From assembly GCA_008973525.1 (NCBI GenBank), contig WACJ01000429.1, forward strand, positions 62,001-126,000: 64,000 nucleotides of DNA. Reading direction: 5' to 3'. Shown here piece by piece: positions 50,724 to 61,599 of the stretch. This DNA is from Stenopsyche tienmushanensis. Taxonomy: Eukaryota > Arthropoda > Insecta > Trichoptera > Stenopsychidae. The notes below the pieces were generated by a model that ran no database searches, was not told the DNA's origin, and saw only the letters and a program-made list of their open reading frames with translations. The translations under genes were made by a program, and so were the position numbers. The number at the start of each line of letters is the position of its first letter. Positions within the stretch are counted from its first letter, which is position 1.

Positions 50724-51191
50724 TCAAATGGTATATTGGCGGATTGACCCCCCGGTGATGGCACGCTTTTGTGCCCATGACCATTGTCTTCGTGGACAGA
50801 AATGGCTATTTTCAAACAAAAAAGCAACGAATAGTAGTACTCGAGCTGAACGTCGCACATAGCCATGACAAAAGTCGCTGATGAAAAGCCTTTGTACCTT
50901 ATTGATGATGCTTTTGTACAGAGAGCGTGCCCATTGTGGATTTTGCCGCTGTTTTAACATTGATGTCGTTCGCTGCAGTGGATGTATCTTCCAGAACCTT
51001 CGACGGTTTGACAATTGACGATTTCGCGTTCGATCAGCATTTCGTTTGCCAGCTGAATGAACGATCGCGTTGTGCAGATGCCCCCCTAATTGAGGTTCGT
51101 CAATGATCGCCAAAACCAGTTTCTTCCATGTGGATGCACCGTGTATATAATCCGTTCGTTCTAATGTCCCAACTGCTAAATCAACGTGCAA
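50724..51191 (-). pseudogene. Unrecognised 155-codon open frame
   Basis: 155 codons without a stop on the minus strand. The product would be strongly basic (Arg/Gln-rich). A second minus-strand frame over the same bases is also nearly open, with one stop across about 120 codons (roughly 51080-50720), and reads with a more balanced composition including several Cys. The true coding frame may therefore be that one, with the long frame a shadow. No family recognised. It is the first member of a cluster of long frames extending to the window end. Confidence 0.3.
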
Positions 51192-51770
51192 GCGTGGTGT
51201 GCGAGAGCATCGCTAATTATTCCGATTTGCTGCAGGCCGTTTCGATTCTGAATCTCTCGCATTCCTCGACTAGAAACCGTGATGTTTGTTTATTTAAGTA
51301 TGACATCACACGTCGTCAATGTTCCTCTCTGCGTTCTTCGCCTGGATCTGGATCCCAAGACCAGATATCAAAATTCAGACGCGAAAACAGGACGCTTCTG
51401 TGTTCGTTTTCATATACATAAACTTTTATTGCAAGCATAAAAACTGCTGTCGCCTTTATATGATTGATCGATACCGAAGAACATTTATCTTATCGGCATG
51501 GAATACTTTCCAAGTCTATCTAGTTGGGATTATATTTGTCGTAAAAGATTGCTACAAAATGATGTGCCTAGTATCGTATTAAATATAAATAGATAACAAA
51601 TCTAAATAACAAATAATTATTAAAATACTCACTGAATCTAAAAGTTAGCAATATAGTTTTGCATTCAACGTTCCCACAGAAACATTAACGATATATTAAT
51701 GAAAAATCGACATGTCGTGATTGTTGGAACGATTCTAAAATGCATTTCTCGCATGTCATAAAGGTCTTAA

Positions 51771-52135
51771 AACCGCTGGTATAGTGGATTAGATCCTGGA
51801 CTTTTATTGGAATGATTGGGATTCGAATCTAGATTGTGGAAAAAACATTTCACCATATCAACGACTTTGATATTTGTGATCGATAGGATTTGCAACAATT
51901 ATTAAAATATAATTTCGTATATGAGGGATAGATCCTCTCCTATATAGAATTCCTATTCAAACAATCGTATCCTATTTTTAACCACATGTGAAAGTCAATG
52001 GAAAATCTTCACATGAAAATACACTCACAAAAAATCTCCCATGGAGATTGCGTACCATAAGAATAAAAATAATATTGATGAGATCATAGTCCTGCATTGA
52101 ATCGCATGTTGGTTGCAATATGATGATGATTTAAC
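51771..52135 (+). repeat. tRNA-derived SINE
   Basis: The head contains an RNA polymerase III A box TGGTATAGTGG (51778-51788) and a B box-like GATTCGAATCT (51821-51831) at tRNA spacing, so it derives from a tRNA gene. It is too degenerate to fold as a functional tRNA. A tRNA-unrelated body follows (GAATTCCTATTCA near 51949, CCACATGTG..AGTCAATGG near 51985, CTCCCATGGAGAT near 52037). It ends in GTTGGTTGCAATATGATGATGAT at about 52109-52131. Body fragments recur at 40026-40090 and, inverted, 14810-14990. Confidence 0.7.
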
Positions 52136-52769
52136 TGTCGGATTAATTGCACATTTATAGTAATGTATTGATTCAATATAGGGTTGATCATAGTGTGTGG
52201 TTAACTGGCAATGATAATCTCACAAATTGACTCAATACTTATTTGTGCTCAGATGGTATCAGTGTACTTATTGACATGGAGATACATTTGTAGTAATCGA
52301 TAGATTTGCTATACATAGATTAAAAAAAAAACACTTTAACTACCAAATTAAATATCACGAAGAAACATGGCTAAGTAAAACTATATGGATATTCCATGAA
52401 CGATACAGATCGAAAGGGGTCAGGTCAGAGAATGTCGAATTCGTCGCACGAGGTCGAATCAACAGTTGCCTTTCTTGAGCAACGTTTGTTCCACTAACTT
52501 TGCTTATGCACTATATTAAAAAATGACCATTGACGGTCTAGTCGTTCCGTAAAAACTGCATAACAAAAATCTGATTACTTTCTTTTCCCCGACTTATCGA
52601 TTTTCTGGTTTTGCGATTTGCTTTGCAAAAAAAGTATCATAGATTACGCTCGAATGGTCATTTTTCTCTTCGCATTGCTTTTGGCGAAAGTTAATCAATA
52701 AAATTTAGAAGTTACCGCACTTTAGAGATATTGTACAATGTTATTGAATTATTATAATCGAAAATGGAT

Positions 52770-53402
52770 TTAATTGAATTTATTAGCAATCAGTATTCCG
52801 TACCAGCCAATCGATAGGCACTGGCAATTCATTATAAGATATGTCACTTTCTGACATGGCGTGCTGTCACGCTCAAGTATAATAGTTTTATGAAAAAATG
52901 TATTATCATTTAGCTTAAATACTGATGATCCTTTTTGTCCACACATTTTCTTTAGATGTATCCAAACGTATTTGCTTGCATTGTACATGGTCCAAGAAAA
53001 AGACTTTTGGCATGACCAAATGCATAAGCAAGTATCTTACAAAAAGGAGAACACGTTTGCATAGAGACGCATCAATACGCTTCCTGTGAGGTCACATTCA
53101 AAAACATACTTGCGAATCAAAAATAGTGTTACGACGATTGTCGGACTTGTCGTATTTTCGTTGGCAAATGCTGTTTGCACATTTATCACAAACCGGATGA
53201 GTGATGCATACGATTCTCTGCTATTTTTCTTCTCCCATTTCGACACATTGCCAACAACCACTGGATTACGTGTCGCTCGCAGCCAGCAATTATCATACAA
53301 ATCATGACTTGTGACGATTGAGTCGTAGCTTTTTAAACGTTTATGTACGATTATAAATCCGCAAGCGCACGCCATTCGAATGCTTGCCGTCGAAATCGAC
53401 AT
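52770..53402 (-). pseudogene. Unrecognised 210-codon frame with a single stop
   Basis: From ATG at 53402 the minus strand is open for 121 codons to TAA (53037-53039). The same frame then continues without interruption for another 88 codons to a final stop at 52770. The second part is Cys-rich (at least seven Cys in about 80 residues). Such length with one stop is unlikely by chance at this base composition. The most natural reading is a coding sequence that acquired one nonsense change. No domain, signal peptide or family recognised. It lies inside the CLIC intron, antisense to CLIC. Confidence 0.42.
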
Positions 53403-53654
53403 TTCTAATTAAACGATTCGAATTGTGTACACATTTTTTGCTATAAAAATGTTTGGAGCCATGCAGAAGATGATCTCACGAAAGGCTTGCTTTCGTCTGA
53501 GGGTATGAAGCAAATCCGAATGGGGGTAGTGTCATTGTTCTATCGAAAATGGAGCTACGATTGAAAATGAATGCAATCGGGTCATAAATAGAACAATTTT
53601 ATTAGTCTTCTTAAAGTGTCATACCCGATATCGGACGTAGAAAATCTCCAGGTT

Positions 53655-54160
53655 TCCCATTTGCCTCCACTGCAGAACCATGGGCCTCTTCAATATCCAT
53701 TCACATGAAGGGGTTACATCCATCACGTCTTTATCATACATTCACCTTCTCAATCGCTCGATATTGAAGGTAGCATTACCACCGAGTTTCATTTCGAACG
53801 CTCATCCTGAATAAACGTATTGACGAACGCTTTCGCGATCATCTCGATAGGGAGTGTGGGTGAAGACAGTGGAAAACTACTCTAGACGACCTTTTTGATT
53901 CTACTGGAAAGTGCTTTCTGGAGTGCAGAGTCCAGTCCCTCCTTTCCTCACTAGGGTGAAGATATACGTGACGCTTAATTGCATCTCGGATTCCGCTCCT
54001 ACACCAACTGAGGCTGTCTCCCTGCCCTCGTACAACTTACCCGAGCGAATTCGAGACAGTGCTTTCCTATTTCAAATCAACCCTCTCAGTTCGGCGATTT
54101 CAAAACGATATAGAAGCTAACGGAAGACAATGCTGTAAACGTTGCAAAGTGAAGATACAT
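53655..54160 (-). repeat. Interspersed repeat A, copy 3
   Basis: The reverse complement matches 11225-11760 almost end to end and overlaps 8349-8705. The (ATG)n tail expected at the left end is missing, so the 3' end is clipped. The 69-codon frame at 53911-54120 is part of the repeat. Confidence 0.65.
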
Positions 54161-54161
54161 G

Positions 54162-54212
54162 GTGTGGCAGGGAAATTGATTTTTTTTATATAAGGCGGTT
54201 TCCCTGCCGCAC
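54162..54212. repeat. Foldback hairpin beside repeat A
   Basis: GTGTGGCAGGGAAA (54162-54175) is complementary to TTTCCCTGCCGCAC (54199-54212) with one G-T pair and a T-rich loop of 23 bases. It abuts the 5' end of repeat A copy 3. It may be a foldback element, a transcription-related hairpin or a junction palindrome. Confidence 0.55.
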
Positions 54213-54914
54213 CTATTCATATTTTGGTGGAATTGTAGTTAATTATATTAGATTTATATCGTCCTATTGGTTCATTCTATGCGAATATATTTTAGCAAAG
54301 ATCAAATGCTGAAAGCGAACGTAAGCAATATTTTGTTAATGCGTTCTTATCTGCCCAAGGGCAGGGCTTTTCATATGTGCTATTAATAGTGTAAATGTTA
54401 TTAAATTATGTTTTTTAATCATGAACATTGATACGATAACAGTTTTTTGACCAATTTCGATTGTGTTTCTTCAATCGCTAGAGATGCTGAGAATGGAGTT
54501 TTATCTTCAAGGCAATGTATGAGCTTATAGCTTGTATCCATCGATAGATATCGACTCTTGTTTGTTCTAGAGAATTATCTACATTATTTTTATCAATATT
54601 ATATGAAATAAAGGCGAGCGATTAGAGTGTATCGACGGGCTTGCACACTGAAAGGATTAATGACCTAATTGGAATTTTAATTAGATTATGCATGCATATT
54701 TCCGATTTCTTTGATTTCAAATACACACCGATTCCAGATTTTCGTTGTTCGCTTTTAAAATGTAATACAAAGTGCCTTCGTCGTTTATAGGACTATACTT
54801 TTGATGATTCATGATATATGTAGTAGAATAACGGATTAATTTTTAAACCTTATTGCAACTGACCGATGATAAATACTTTTATAGTGAGCTGTTATTTCTG
54901 AGATAGTGAGTCTT

Positions 54915-55155
54915 TCAATTATCCATTTGGTCTATCTTCAAACATTGCTGATTGATTGACAAATACATTACATGTGCAGCTTTGATGTGCGATGATTTCA
55001 ACACTGTAAATGAAACCTTGACCACCGATAACACGTTTTGCCATTTCGACTTGTGTACTTCGTCTGCCGCCCACACTCTTGAATCCAGATGGCCGTCCAC
55101 CATCGACCGCTGCATTTCTGATCTGATATGCTTTGCGAAATTTCCCAGTATTCAT
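54915..55155 (-). other. Region open in three frames
   Basis: Two minus-strand frames (54915-55115 and 54919-55155) and one plus-strand frame (54952-55221) are all open. One may be a remnant of the same source as its neighbours, but the choice cannot be made and no motif is seen. Confidence 0.15.
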
Positions 55156-55204
55156 TTTAGAAAATTTACATTTGAAATGGATTCTTTGGTCGGGGATACG
55201 TCAT

Positions 55205-55624
55205 TCATTCACAAAACATGATCGTGTCTGTGGACTCGCAAATTCTATGAATCGCCAGATCTGACCGATATTTTCGCATATCGGTGGAATGAGCAAACAA
55301 TAGCGATGATGCTTCATCAATTGCTATCGGATTTCGCCAAAATCCAAATGTGCAAACAATTGAATGAATATCGAGAGCAATCATGGAAGCCGTGGAAATG
55401 TTGACGCGTCTCATTGCATAGCGAAGCATGACGTACATTTCGACATCACAACGAGCAGCCTTAACAATTCCTTCTATTTGAACAATTATTTATTTCATTT
55501 TATTGCAGCGGTTTTCCTTCGTACGTATTGGTCGTAACGTTGACCACTTCCTCTGATGGTCATTTTTCTTTTCTGCTATTTCCATCTGTGGTGTCACTTT
55601 TGTGTTAATCAATCTAATCGACGC
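55205..55624 (-). pseudogene. Unrecognised 140-codon frame with one stop
   Basis: After a TAG at 55625-55627 the minus strand is open in one frame to the stop at 55205, broken only by TAA at 55490-55492. The first part is Lys/Arg-rich, the second part (ATG at 55438, 77 codons) balanced. The preceding 86-codon frame at 55634-55894 is in the same register, so the two may be parts of one longer decayed gene. No family recognised. Confidence 0.33.
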
Positions 55625-55633
55625 CTAAAAAGT

Positions 55634-55894
55634 CTATTTTAAATGAGTAAAATAATTTCGTTGTAATTCGATGTGGACTGTACCGTTGCGTTCGTTAAAT
55701 GTGACGACAGCAATTGTACCGAGTGCAGTGTCATCGTCCAAGGATTGATCGCAAACAGTCGATGTGGTAATGTTTTCGACCACATCTATCGAATTTCTAT
55801 GGAATATCCGAGTTTTTTTTTTCTGAAGACGAGTCATGTCACCGACTGGTGATACGAAACCGGTTCTAGGCACATGAATAATATGCGATCGCAA
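55634..55894 (-). pseudogene. Unrecognised 86-codon open frame
   Basis: ATG at 55894, TAG at 55634-55636. The composition is balanced, with a hydrophilic middle. It is in the same reading frame as 55205-55624, separated by two stops (55634-55636 and 55625-55627). It may be an adjacent gene's C-terminus or the N-terminal part of the same broken gene. Confidence 0.28.
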
Positions 55895-56286
55895 ATTGAA
55901 TGTTCACATGTTCTTCATGAAAATGTTGATTTGGCCCCAATGACTGGATAAATTAAGAATCTGCGTACTTTTTTCGTCTCTCGCTTCCAATCGTTAAACA
56001 TTTCAGATATCATGATCTTCATTTTTACGAATACCACAAATCCATATCAGATCATTACAATTCCACTTACGTAACCCCAGATTCTTCTTATAATTCCCAT
56101 CGTAGGAAATCGCTGACAAGTCGTCACGACTCATTCTTTGTTGTTCGATATAAATATAAAATGTTTGCTTCTTTTAGTCATAGTAGTCTACGTGAGAACA
56201 TCCATCCGTCCGGCACAATAAGTCTCCATCGATTATTATTTGAAAGGCGTGATTAGCCTAACGAATTTATGGCACTCGCAAAGGAT

Positions 56287-56640
56287 TTATGGCTGTTTAC
56301 ATGTCGATTTCTGCTGTCGGGTCACACCTGTACTTGGGACTCGTTGTCCAAAAGATATCGAGTTCCTTATATGACGTTGTCTTGAAGCATTTAACGGTAA
56401 TTCTCTTTCGAGATTTCTTCGTGTATAGAAAATAACAATGCGCTCCTCGTGACCTGCTACGCCATGGACTACTGTGACACTTTTTTTGGTTCCATCTCTA
56501 TCATTGCACCGTATGCGAAATGCTTCGTAAAGCACCGAATTATCACCAAAGAGCTGCATGAAGAAATATTTAGCAGTCGATTTTCTTTCGACTTGTCGAC
56601 TTTGCTCATCAATAGATTTGATATTTGAGCAAATGTTAGC
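56287..56640 (-). pseudogene. Unrecognised 117-codon open frame
   Basis: The minus-strand frame is open from 56640 (just after TAA at 56641-56643) to the stop at 56287, with the first ATG at 56559. The protein would be mixed in character, ending Arg/Gln-rich. No motif recognised. If real it lacks its N-terminus or begins at the internal ATG. Confidence 0.3.
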
Positions 56641-56692
56641 TTACTGGGTTAGTTCTCGGGTTCTTATTATAGAGGATGGGATGGCTGATATA

Positions 56693-56860
56693 ATCATCGT
56701 GATAGTGCAGCCACAAACAGTCTAATGGTGGACTATGGCTTCTTCAATATCCATCAATAGGAAAGAGTTTCATCCATCTTGTCTATTGTGCATTCGATAT
56801 TGAGTTCCAAGTTTCATTTTAAATGCTGACCTAGCTGGGTGAATACTTTTTCTGTCGTGG
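56693..56860 (-). repeat. Interspersed repeat A, copy 4 (short)
   Basis: AATCATCGTGATAGTGCAGCC..AACAGTC matches the tail-proximal end of repeat A copy 1 (8350-8390), and the similarity continues for about 150 bases before being lost. The (ATG)n tail is decayed. Confidence 0.55.
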
Positions 56861-57073
56861 ATACTAAAATATTATAAACATAGTATAGATAAGCTTTTTT
56901 TCATCGGTTAATAAGTTATCTTCAGAAGCAAGTTTGTTTGGCGCTCTTATCGTTTATGTTGCATTTATTATACGCAATTCTGCCAAAATATTATTGCCAT
57001 GAACATCAGATTATTGCATATTTGAATATGAATATTATCATTTGATCCATCTAATAAATCCGTTCAAAGAACA

Positions 57074-57519
57074 ATGATGTTTAAACTGCGAATCTTCTTT
57101 CCGTTTATTTTTTATTCGCCAAGATGAAGTATTGAGCCTCATACTAGATGGCACACAAGTCACGATCCGGTCAAAGAAAGTAGAATTATACGTCGGGTTT
57201 TTTCGATGGCCGATGATATAGCTGAAGACATTTACTTTTTTTCTCGAAGCATCGGTATGACGGTACAGCATTACAGGACGTTGTATAATTGCTATATAAC
57301 GCCTACGCGAGAAACTGCTTCGCTTGGTCATATCCTTTTCTGCCCGTTGCGAACTTTATTTATCCCTATTTTATGGCGAGACAAAACGAATTAATTTTTT
57401 CCAGAAGCAATCCATCGGGTTTTTATCCGCATATCGGTTTCGATATATGGAATATTTTTGGCGCATTCTTAGGTTTTTTTGCCTTTGCTATGTGGGCGAA
57501 TTCACTCGTTGTAGGCTAA
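57074..57519 (+). pseudogene. Unrecognised broken frame with hydrophobic ends
   Basis: ATGs at 57074 and 57077 open a frame with a hydrophobic Phe-rich start, a stop at about 57128, then continued open reading past 57280. A neighbouring frame, open from 57289, carries on to TAA at 57517-57519. The last 25 codons are strongly hydrophobic, like a membrane anchor. The opposite strand also has a 97-codon frame (57038-57331). One stop and one frameshift would separate the pieces of a protein of roughly 150 residues. I do not recognise it. Confidence 0.3.
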
Positions 57520-58029
57520 ATTTATATCATTGTTATTTTGTCAAAATAAGTTGGAATAAACAATACTATTTATCTTGATTATTTTAGTATTCCTCTGCAG
57601 TCCAGCAGCTTATTTTTTAGCAGACAATGTATGGAAGGAAGATCTCCGCATGGCCAACATTGCGCCCAGCTCTAATGCAGTCTGACTGCCGGGGTCACCA
57701 CTCGCACCAAATCAATAATGTTCTCGTTCTATAAAGATACAGCATCCATACATACAGAATGCACACCATGCATCATATCTGTATGGAAATGTTAACCATT
57801 CCCCTCCGATGCTGCGTATTTAGTACACCATATGAAATCCTAAACTCGGTGTAGTAAATACACCATAGTAAAGGAAAGGTTAACATGGAAACTAAAGAAA
57901 TACAGACGATAGATGATCGATAGCAATAAAATATAGTTTTGCCAATTTGTGTCATAGGAAACATTAAACATTGAATGAATGACGATTCGTCGTTATTACT
58001 GATCATCATTAAGTGAGGTTGTTTTCCAA

Positions 58030-58860
58030 AAAAATCTTATTGAGAGAGAGAGGTCTTTATAATTTTCATTGTATGGAGCTAACCACTTGTGAAGTTCTTT
58101 TTTTCCTGTGGGAGGGGAATGATCACTTCCCTGGGTTTGATTCTTCTGCTTCAGGAGGACAGGTAGTCTGGCCGTAGATAACTGGCCATATCCTAGTATT
58201 AGAGAGCCGCTCTACGCCTCTCTTTCTCTCTCACTGCTTTATTTGATTCAATGATTTATTCAACGTAATCTCGCCAAAGGTCCCAGTTCTTCTTGCTCAG
58301 CATCTTGCTGTGCAATGTTCTCGACGTTGAGCTCGGCTACCCCGAGTGCTTGTTTCAGCGTGTTCCTCTGGGGTGTCCAAGCCTCACAATCATCGATGGT
58401 GTGTTTCGCATAATCGACCTCCGCTTGACAATAATGGCACGTCGCTGATGTTTCCTTGCCGATCCTCTTCAAGTACGCACCGAAACATCTTGTGAGCACT
58501 TGCGTCAATCGGTAGGTCGTTTCACCATGTTTTCGGGCCATCCGCCGACTTACGACCGGGATAAGTCGGTGGGTCCATCTTCCCTTGCTGGACTGATCCC
58601 ATCTCTGTTGCCAGGCATCCCTCAGTTTCTGGTCGTGTTCGCTGTGATTTTTGAATATTGTAATCCTTGTGAAGTTCCAGCAAGTCTTGACCTTTCCGTT
58701 GTTTTCCGAGTTTTAGATTGCCAAATGTCATTTTCACCTAATTTACTTCATCAGGTCTCTTCTTCCACCAGTAATTCTAGCATATCTTCGACATTTATAT
58801 TATTAAAGGCTTCTCATTCTATCGACGTAGCAAATCATACTATTGCATCCAGCTGGTAGA
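58030..58860 (-). mobile_element. R1/I-type LINE, C-terminal fragment with 3' UTR
   Basis: The minus strand from about 58690 to 58260 encodes the C-terminal region of a non-LTR retrotransposon ORF2. It shows a WQQRWD..SKGRWTHRLIP motif, then ERKHGE-like ARKHGETTYRLTQVLT, CFGAYLKRIG, and the zinc-knuckle CHYCQAEVDYAKHTIDDCEAW, ending in TGA near 58258. These are the usual landmarks after the reverse transcriptase domain in R1-like and related LINEs. The last 94 codons (58260-58541) are intact. No reverse transcriptase or endonuclease sequence is present; upstream of about 58690 the frame has stops. The plus-strand 119-codon frame at 58500-58859 is a shadow. The region 58030-58258 is the probable 3' UTR. 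Confidence 0.85.
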
Positions 58861-59178
58861 ATTGGACTTGTATCTTATTTCATAGATGGACAAAATTATC
58901 AGGTAAGTCTACATGATTTTCATAGGTTCAATGTTGACTTCATTCAAAATTCATTGCAATGATTCCTTGATCTAACCTTGAATCAATGATGTATTGTCGA
59001 ACGATTCGAAATTGTTGATTCGCTCAAGTCAATATTTAAAAATAGTTAAAAACTCTTGCAGCATTCTGACCACTGTTATTATAAAAAGTAAAAATCAAAG
59101 TTTGTGTTGTATTGATGTTTCTTTATATTTTTCTCCATTTGAATTGTTTTTTTCCCATTAGAATGTCGCATACATCAA

Positions 59179-59733
59179 ATGATATTTTTAATCAATCATT
59201 ATCGATTTCGACTCGTAATGTCTTCATTTTTAATTATTCGATTTGTCCCACAAACATCAACAAGGATCCGTATTCAGCCTGACGATGACCGCTTTGGCGA
59301 AAACACGTCTTCACCGTTCAAACGGTTAAAACAGAGGCAATCACACACACGAACACACGTGTTGTGGTTTCCGAGCCTTCGGCAAACCTCCGAAGACACG
59401 GATTTCGCTGATCTCCTTCCTATCGAAAGGTCGACAAATAAATCAGCCATCGTACCTCGATCACGTATTCGATACCATTCTCACAGATTTTCGACCGCAT
59501 CATTAAATCTCAATATTCAACCATCGGCGCGAGATGTAACGCCTTTATCAATATTTATTTCTATAGGCTTGCTCGATAGTATCGCGCATGTGTCAATTGA
59601 TCCAGATGAAAATTCGATTATCAGGTCATCAGTGCGCTTGCCATTTATCATGATATCATTGCCGCATATCAATAAGTTTCCGCGGACAAATATGTACAGT
59701 GTAATAAAATGTTTTTCCAGCCATGAGTGCTAA
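59179..59733 (+). CDS. Unrecognised intact 184-codon open frame
   Basis: ATG at 59179 (a second ATG at 59218) to TAA at 59731-59733, without interruption. It is the longest unexplained intact frame in the window. The product is Ser/Arg-rich in its first half, with a moderately hydrophobic stretch around residues 120-140 and a Cys at the end. Third-codon positions vary freely, as in a coding sequence. There is no signal peptide, catalytic motif or repeat that I recognise. It lies in the CLIC intron, sense strand, between a LINE fragment and other unknown frames. A real single-exon gene, a recent insertion or an exon of a nested gene are all possible. Confidence 0.42.
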   Translation: MIFLINHYRFRLVMSSFLIIRFVPQTSTRIRIQPDDDRFGENTSSPFKRLKQRQSHTRTHVLWFPSLRQTSEDTDFADLLPIERSTNKSAIVPRSRIRYHSHRFSTASLNLNIQPSARDVTPLSIFISIGLLDSIAHVSIDPDENSIIRSSVRLPFIMISLPHINKFPRTNMYSVIKCFSSHEC

Positions 59734-60853
59734 AATATGAATACGCACTTTATTAAATCCACATAATTTACATACTTATAAATTTATGTTAAACGCGTAT
59801 AAATCATACGCGTCGCAATATTTTTATTGCTTGAATTTATAAAATGTTAGCCTGCTGCCATAAACTTGAATGATCGTATATTTTTTTCATGAATGCAACA
59901 ATTATTGCTGGTGTCATATCTATGGATTTGCTATCAAAATATATAATCGATCATGTTTTATGAAGCTTTGTGTGTTTTTATTACCTGAGCGTTCGCATGG
60001 ATACACATATGACAGACAGGCGACGCAATTCAACTGTAGGAGATTGATTTAATTAACAAACTGATCACACCGGAATTCATTGCATTATGATTTGGTTTTC
60101 GTTTCTTTGTCCATGCTGTATCTTGCATCGGTACCGCATTTATTTTCTCAAGTGAGATCGTCTTTATTATCTTATATTGTCCATGATAAATTCTTTGTGC
60201 GCTTTTATAGTCTCATACTCCAGTTAGATAGATGGTCAAGATAAATATCGCACAACATTGTCTTCGTTTCTTGATACGTCTTCGTCGTACAACTGTAAAC
60301 CTATTTGCCTTGGCACGATTCATCGTGATTGTACACAATAATCTTGCAATATGACGTTTAGAACATGCATTCTCTTGTATGAAATATAATCGCCTTTTTT
60401 GTGACATCGAGTGACAACCGTAGATCGCTTATGGTTTATTGCAGCAAAAAGGTGCAATTTTTGCCATCAGCTTTCTACGTCTCTCGAGCATTCAATAGAA
60501 CATCGTCGCAACTATTTTATCTGGCCATTTTAATTGACGTTTTGAATTCCAGACATGATTGAAATATTAACTTTTTATCGATGAAATTTTCTAACGAAAC
60601 GATAACATTTTCAAACGATGATGTGTCTTATCTAATCGGTCGAGAATGTATCTATGTTTCAAAGTAGAGCGACAATAGTTTTAGCATTGTTTCCGTGATC
60701 ACGTGACTGAGATGAAATTCGACTGGAATTAATCCAAATTCGAAACCAATGTAATGTGTCGTATGTGGTTTTCGTCAAAGAAGCCACTTAAATGTACGTT
60801 TGCAGAGAAACTACATATAAAAAACACGTGCTTAGTTAAACGGGGATACAGCC

Positions 60854-61093
60854 TTGTATGTTAATTGCTGTTGCCATTGTCTTTTAGCGGCAGAGGTCAA
60901 GCGTAAAACGTTGCATAGACCTCAATATCGTTTTTTTTTGCACTCTTCTCCTATCTTCTTGTTCCATTTGTGGCTGCATAAAATCGCACTCAAATCTGCA
61001 AAAAGTAAACGGAGAATATCATTTCGCTTATGTGTGATTCGTCATCGTTGCATTCCCCGATTGAAGGACGGATGCAAAATGTGCATTTTCTAA
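60854..61093 (+). other. Unrecognised 79-codon open frame
   Basis: A Cys- and Lys/Arg-rich frame ending in TAA. The opposite strand is also fairly open. It lies directly upstream of the broken frame at 61065-61471 and overlaps its start. No motif recognised. Confidence 0.15.
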
Positions 61094-61471
61094 GCGCCCA
61101 TCATCGCGAGATGATCTGGCGTGCAAGGTCCATCTGACCTTGGTCGGCAGCAACGATGGCTTTCCATCCATCCAGCAGCTTCACCTGATTTATTCGTCTG
61201 AGTCTGCCAAAGTGCACGAGGAGCGATTATTTATACCTAGTTCGGCGCTAGGATTTCATCATGGCCAAATTTATCTGCCACGTATGCGTGCACGAATGAT
61301 TAATGGCCGCTTTGTGGCGTTTGTAATTATCTGAAACGTTTAAGCTCAATCTCCAGCCTACGTGATAACGCTCTGTGTGAACCCGTCGAAGAAATAATGG
61401 CATCCGAAATGAATGACTCTGAAGATCGTTTTGAACTGTTGTCTTATGAAAACGCCAAAGAGATCCATTAA
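61065..61471 (+). pseudogene. Unrecognised broken frame of about 135 codons
   Basis: One frame is open from 61065 (after TGA at 61062-61064) to TGA at 61332-61334, with an internal GTG/ATG start region around 61140. A second frame, open from about 61303, continues to TAA at 61469-61471 with an acidic C-terminus. The overlap at 61303-61334 suggests a single frameshift in what was one coding sequence. The patch is clearly more CpG-rich than its surroundings. No family recognised. Confidence 0.32.
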
Positions 61472-61599
61472 TTTACTGTTGGGTTGATGCGAACGTTTTC
61501 GGTCTTCTTCGATGGTCATCATTGTCACCATATGCCTCGACTAAACTCACCGTTTGTGGTAGGAAATAGTCGACAACACAGGGATGAACTGACTTCCAT

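Noticed and set aside
51771..51845. Functional tRNA gene
   Set aside because: A and B boxes are present, but the acceptor and anticodon stems do not pair convincingly, and the head continues into a SINE body.
53911..54120. 69-codon plus-strand frame as a gene
   Set aside because: It lies inside repeat A and is not preserved in the other copies.
58500..58859. 119-codon plus-strand frame
   Set aside because: It is the antisense shadow of the LINE ORF2 fragment.
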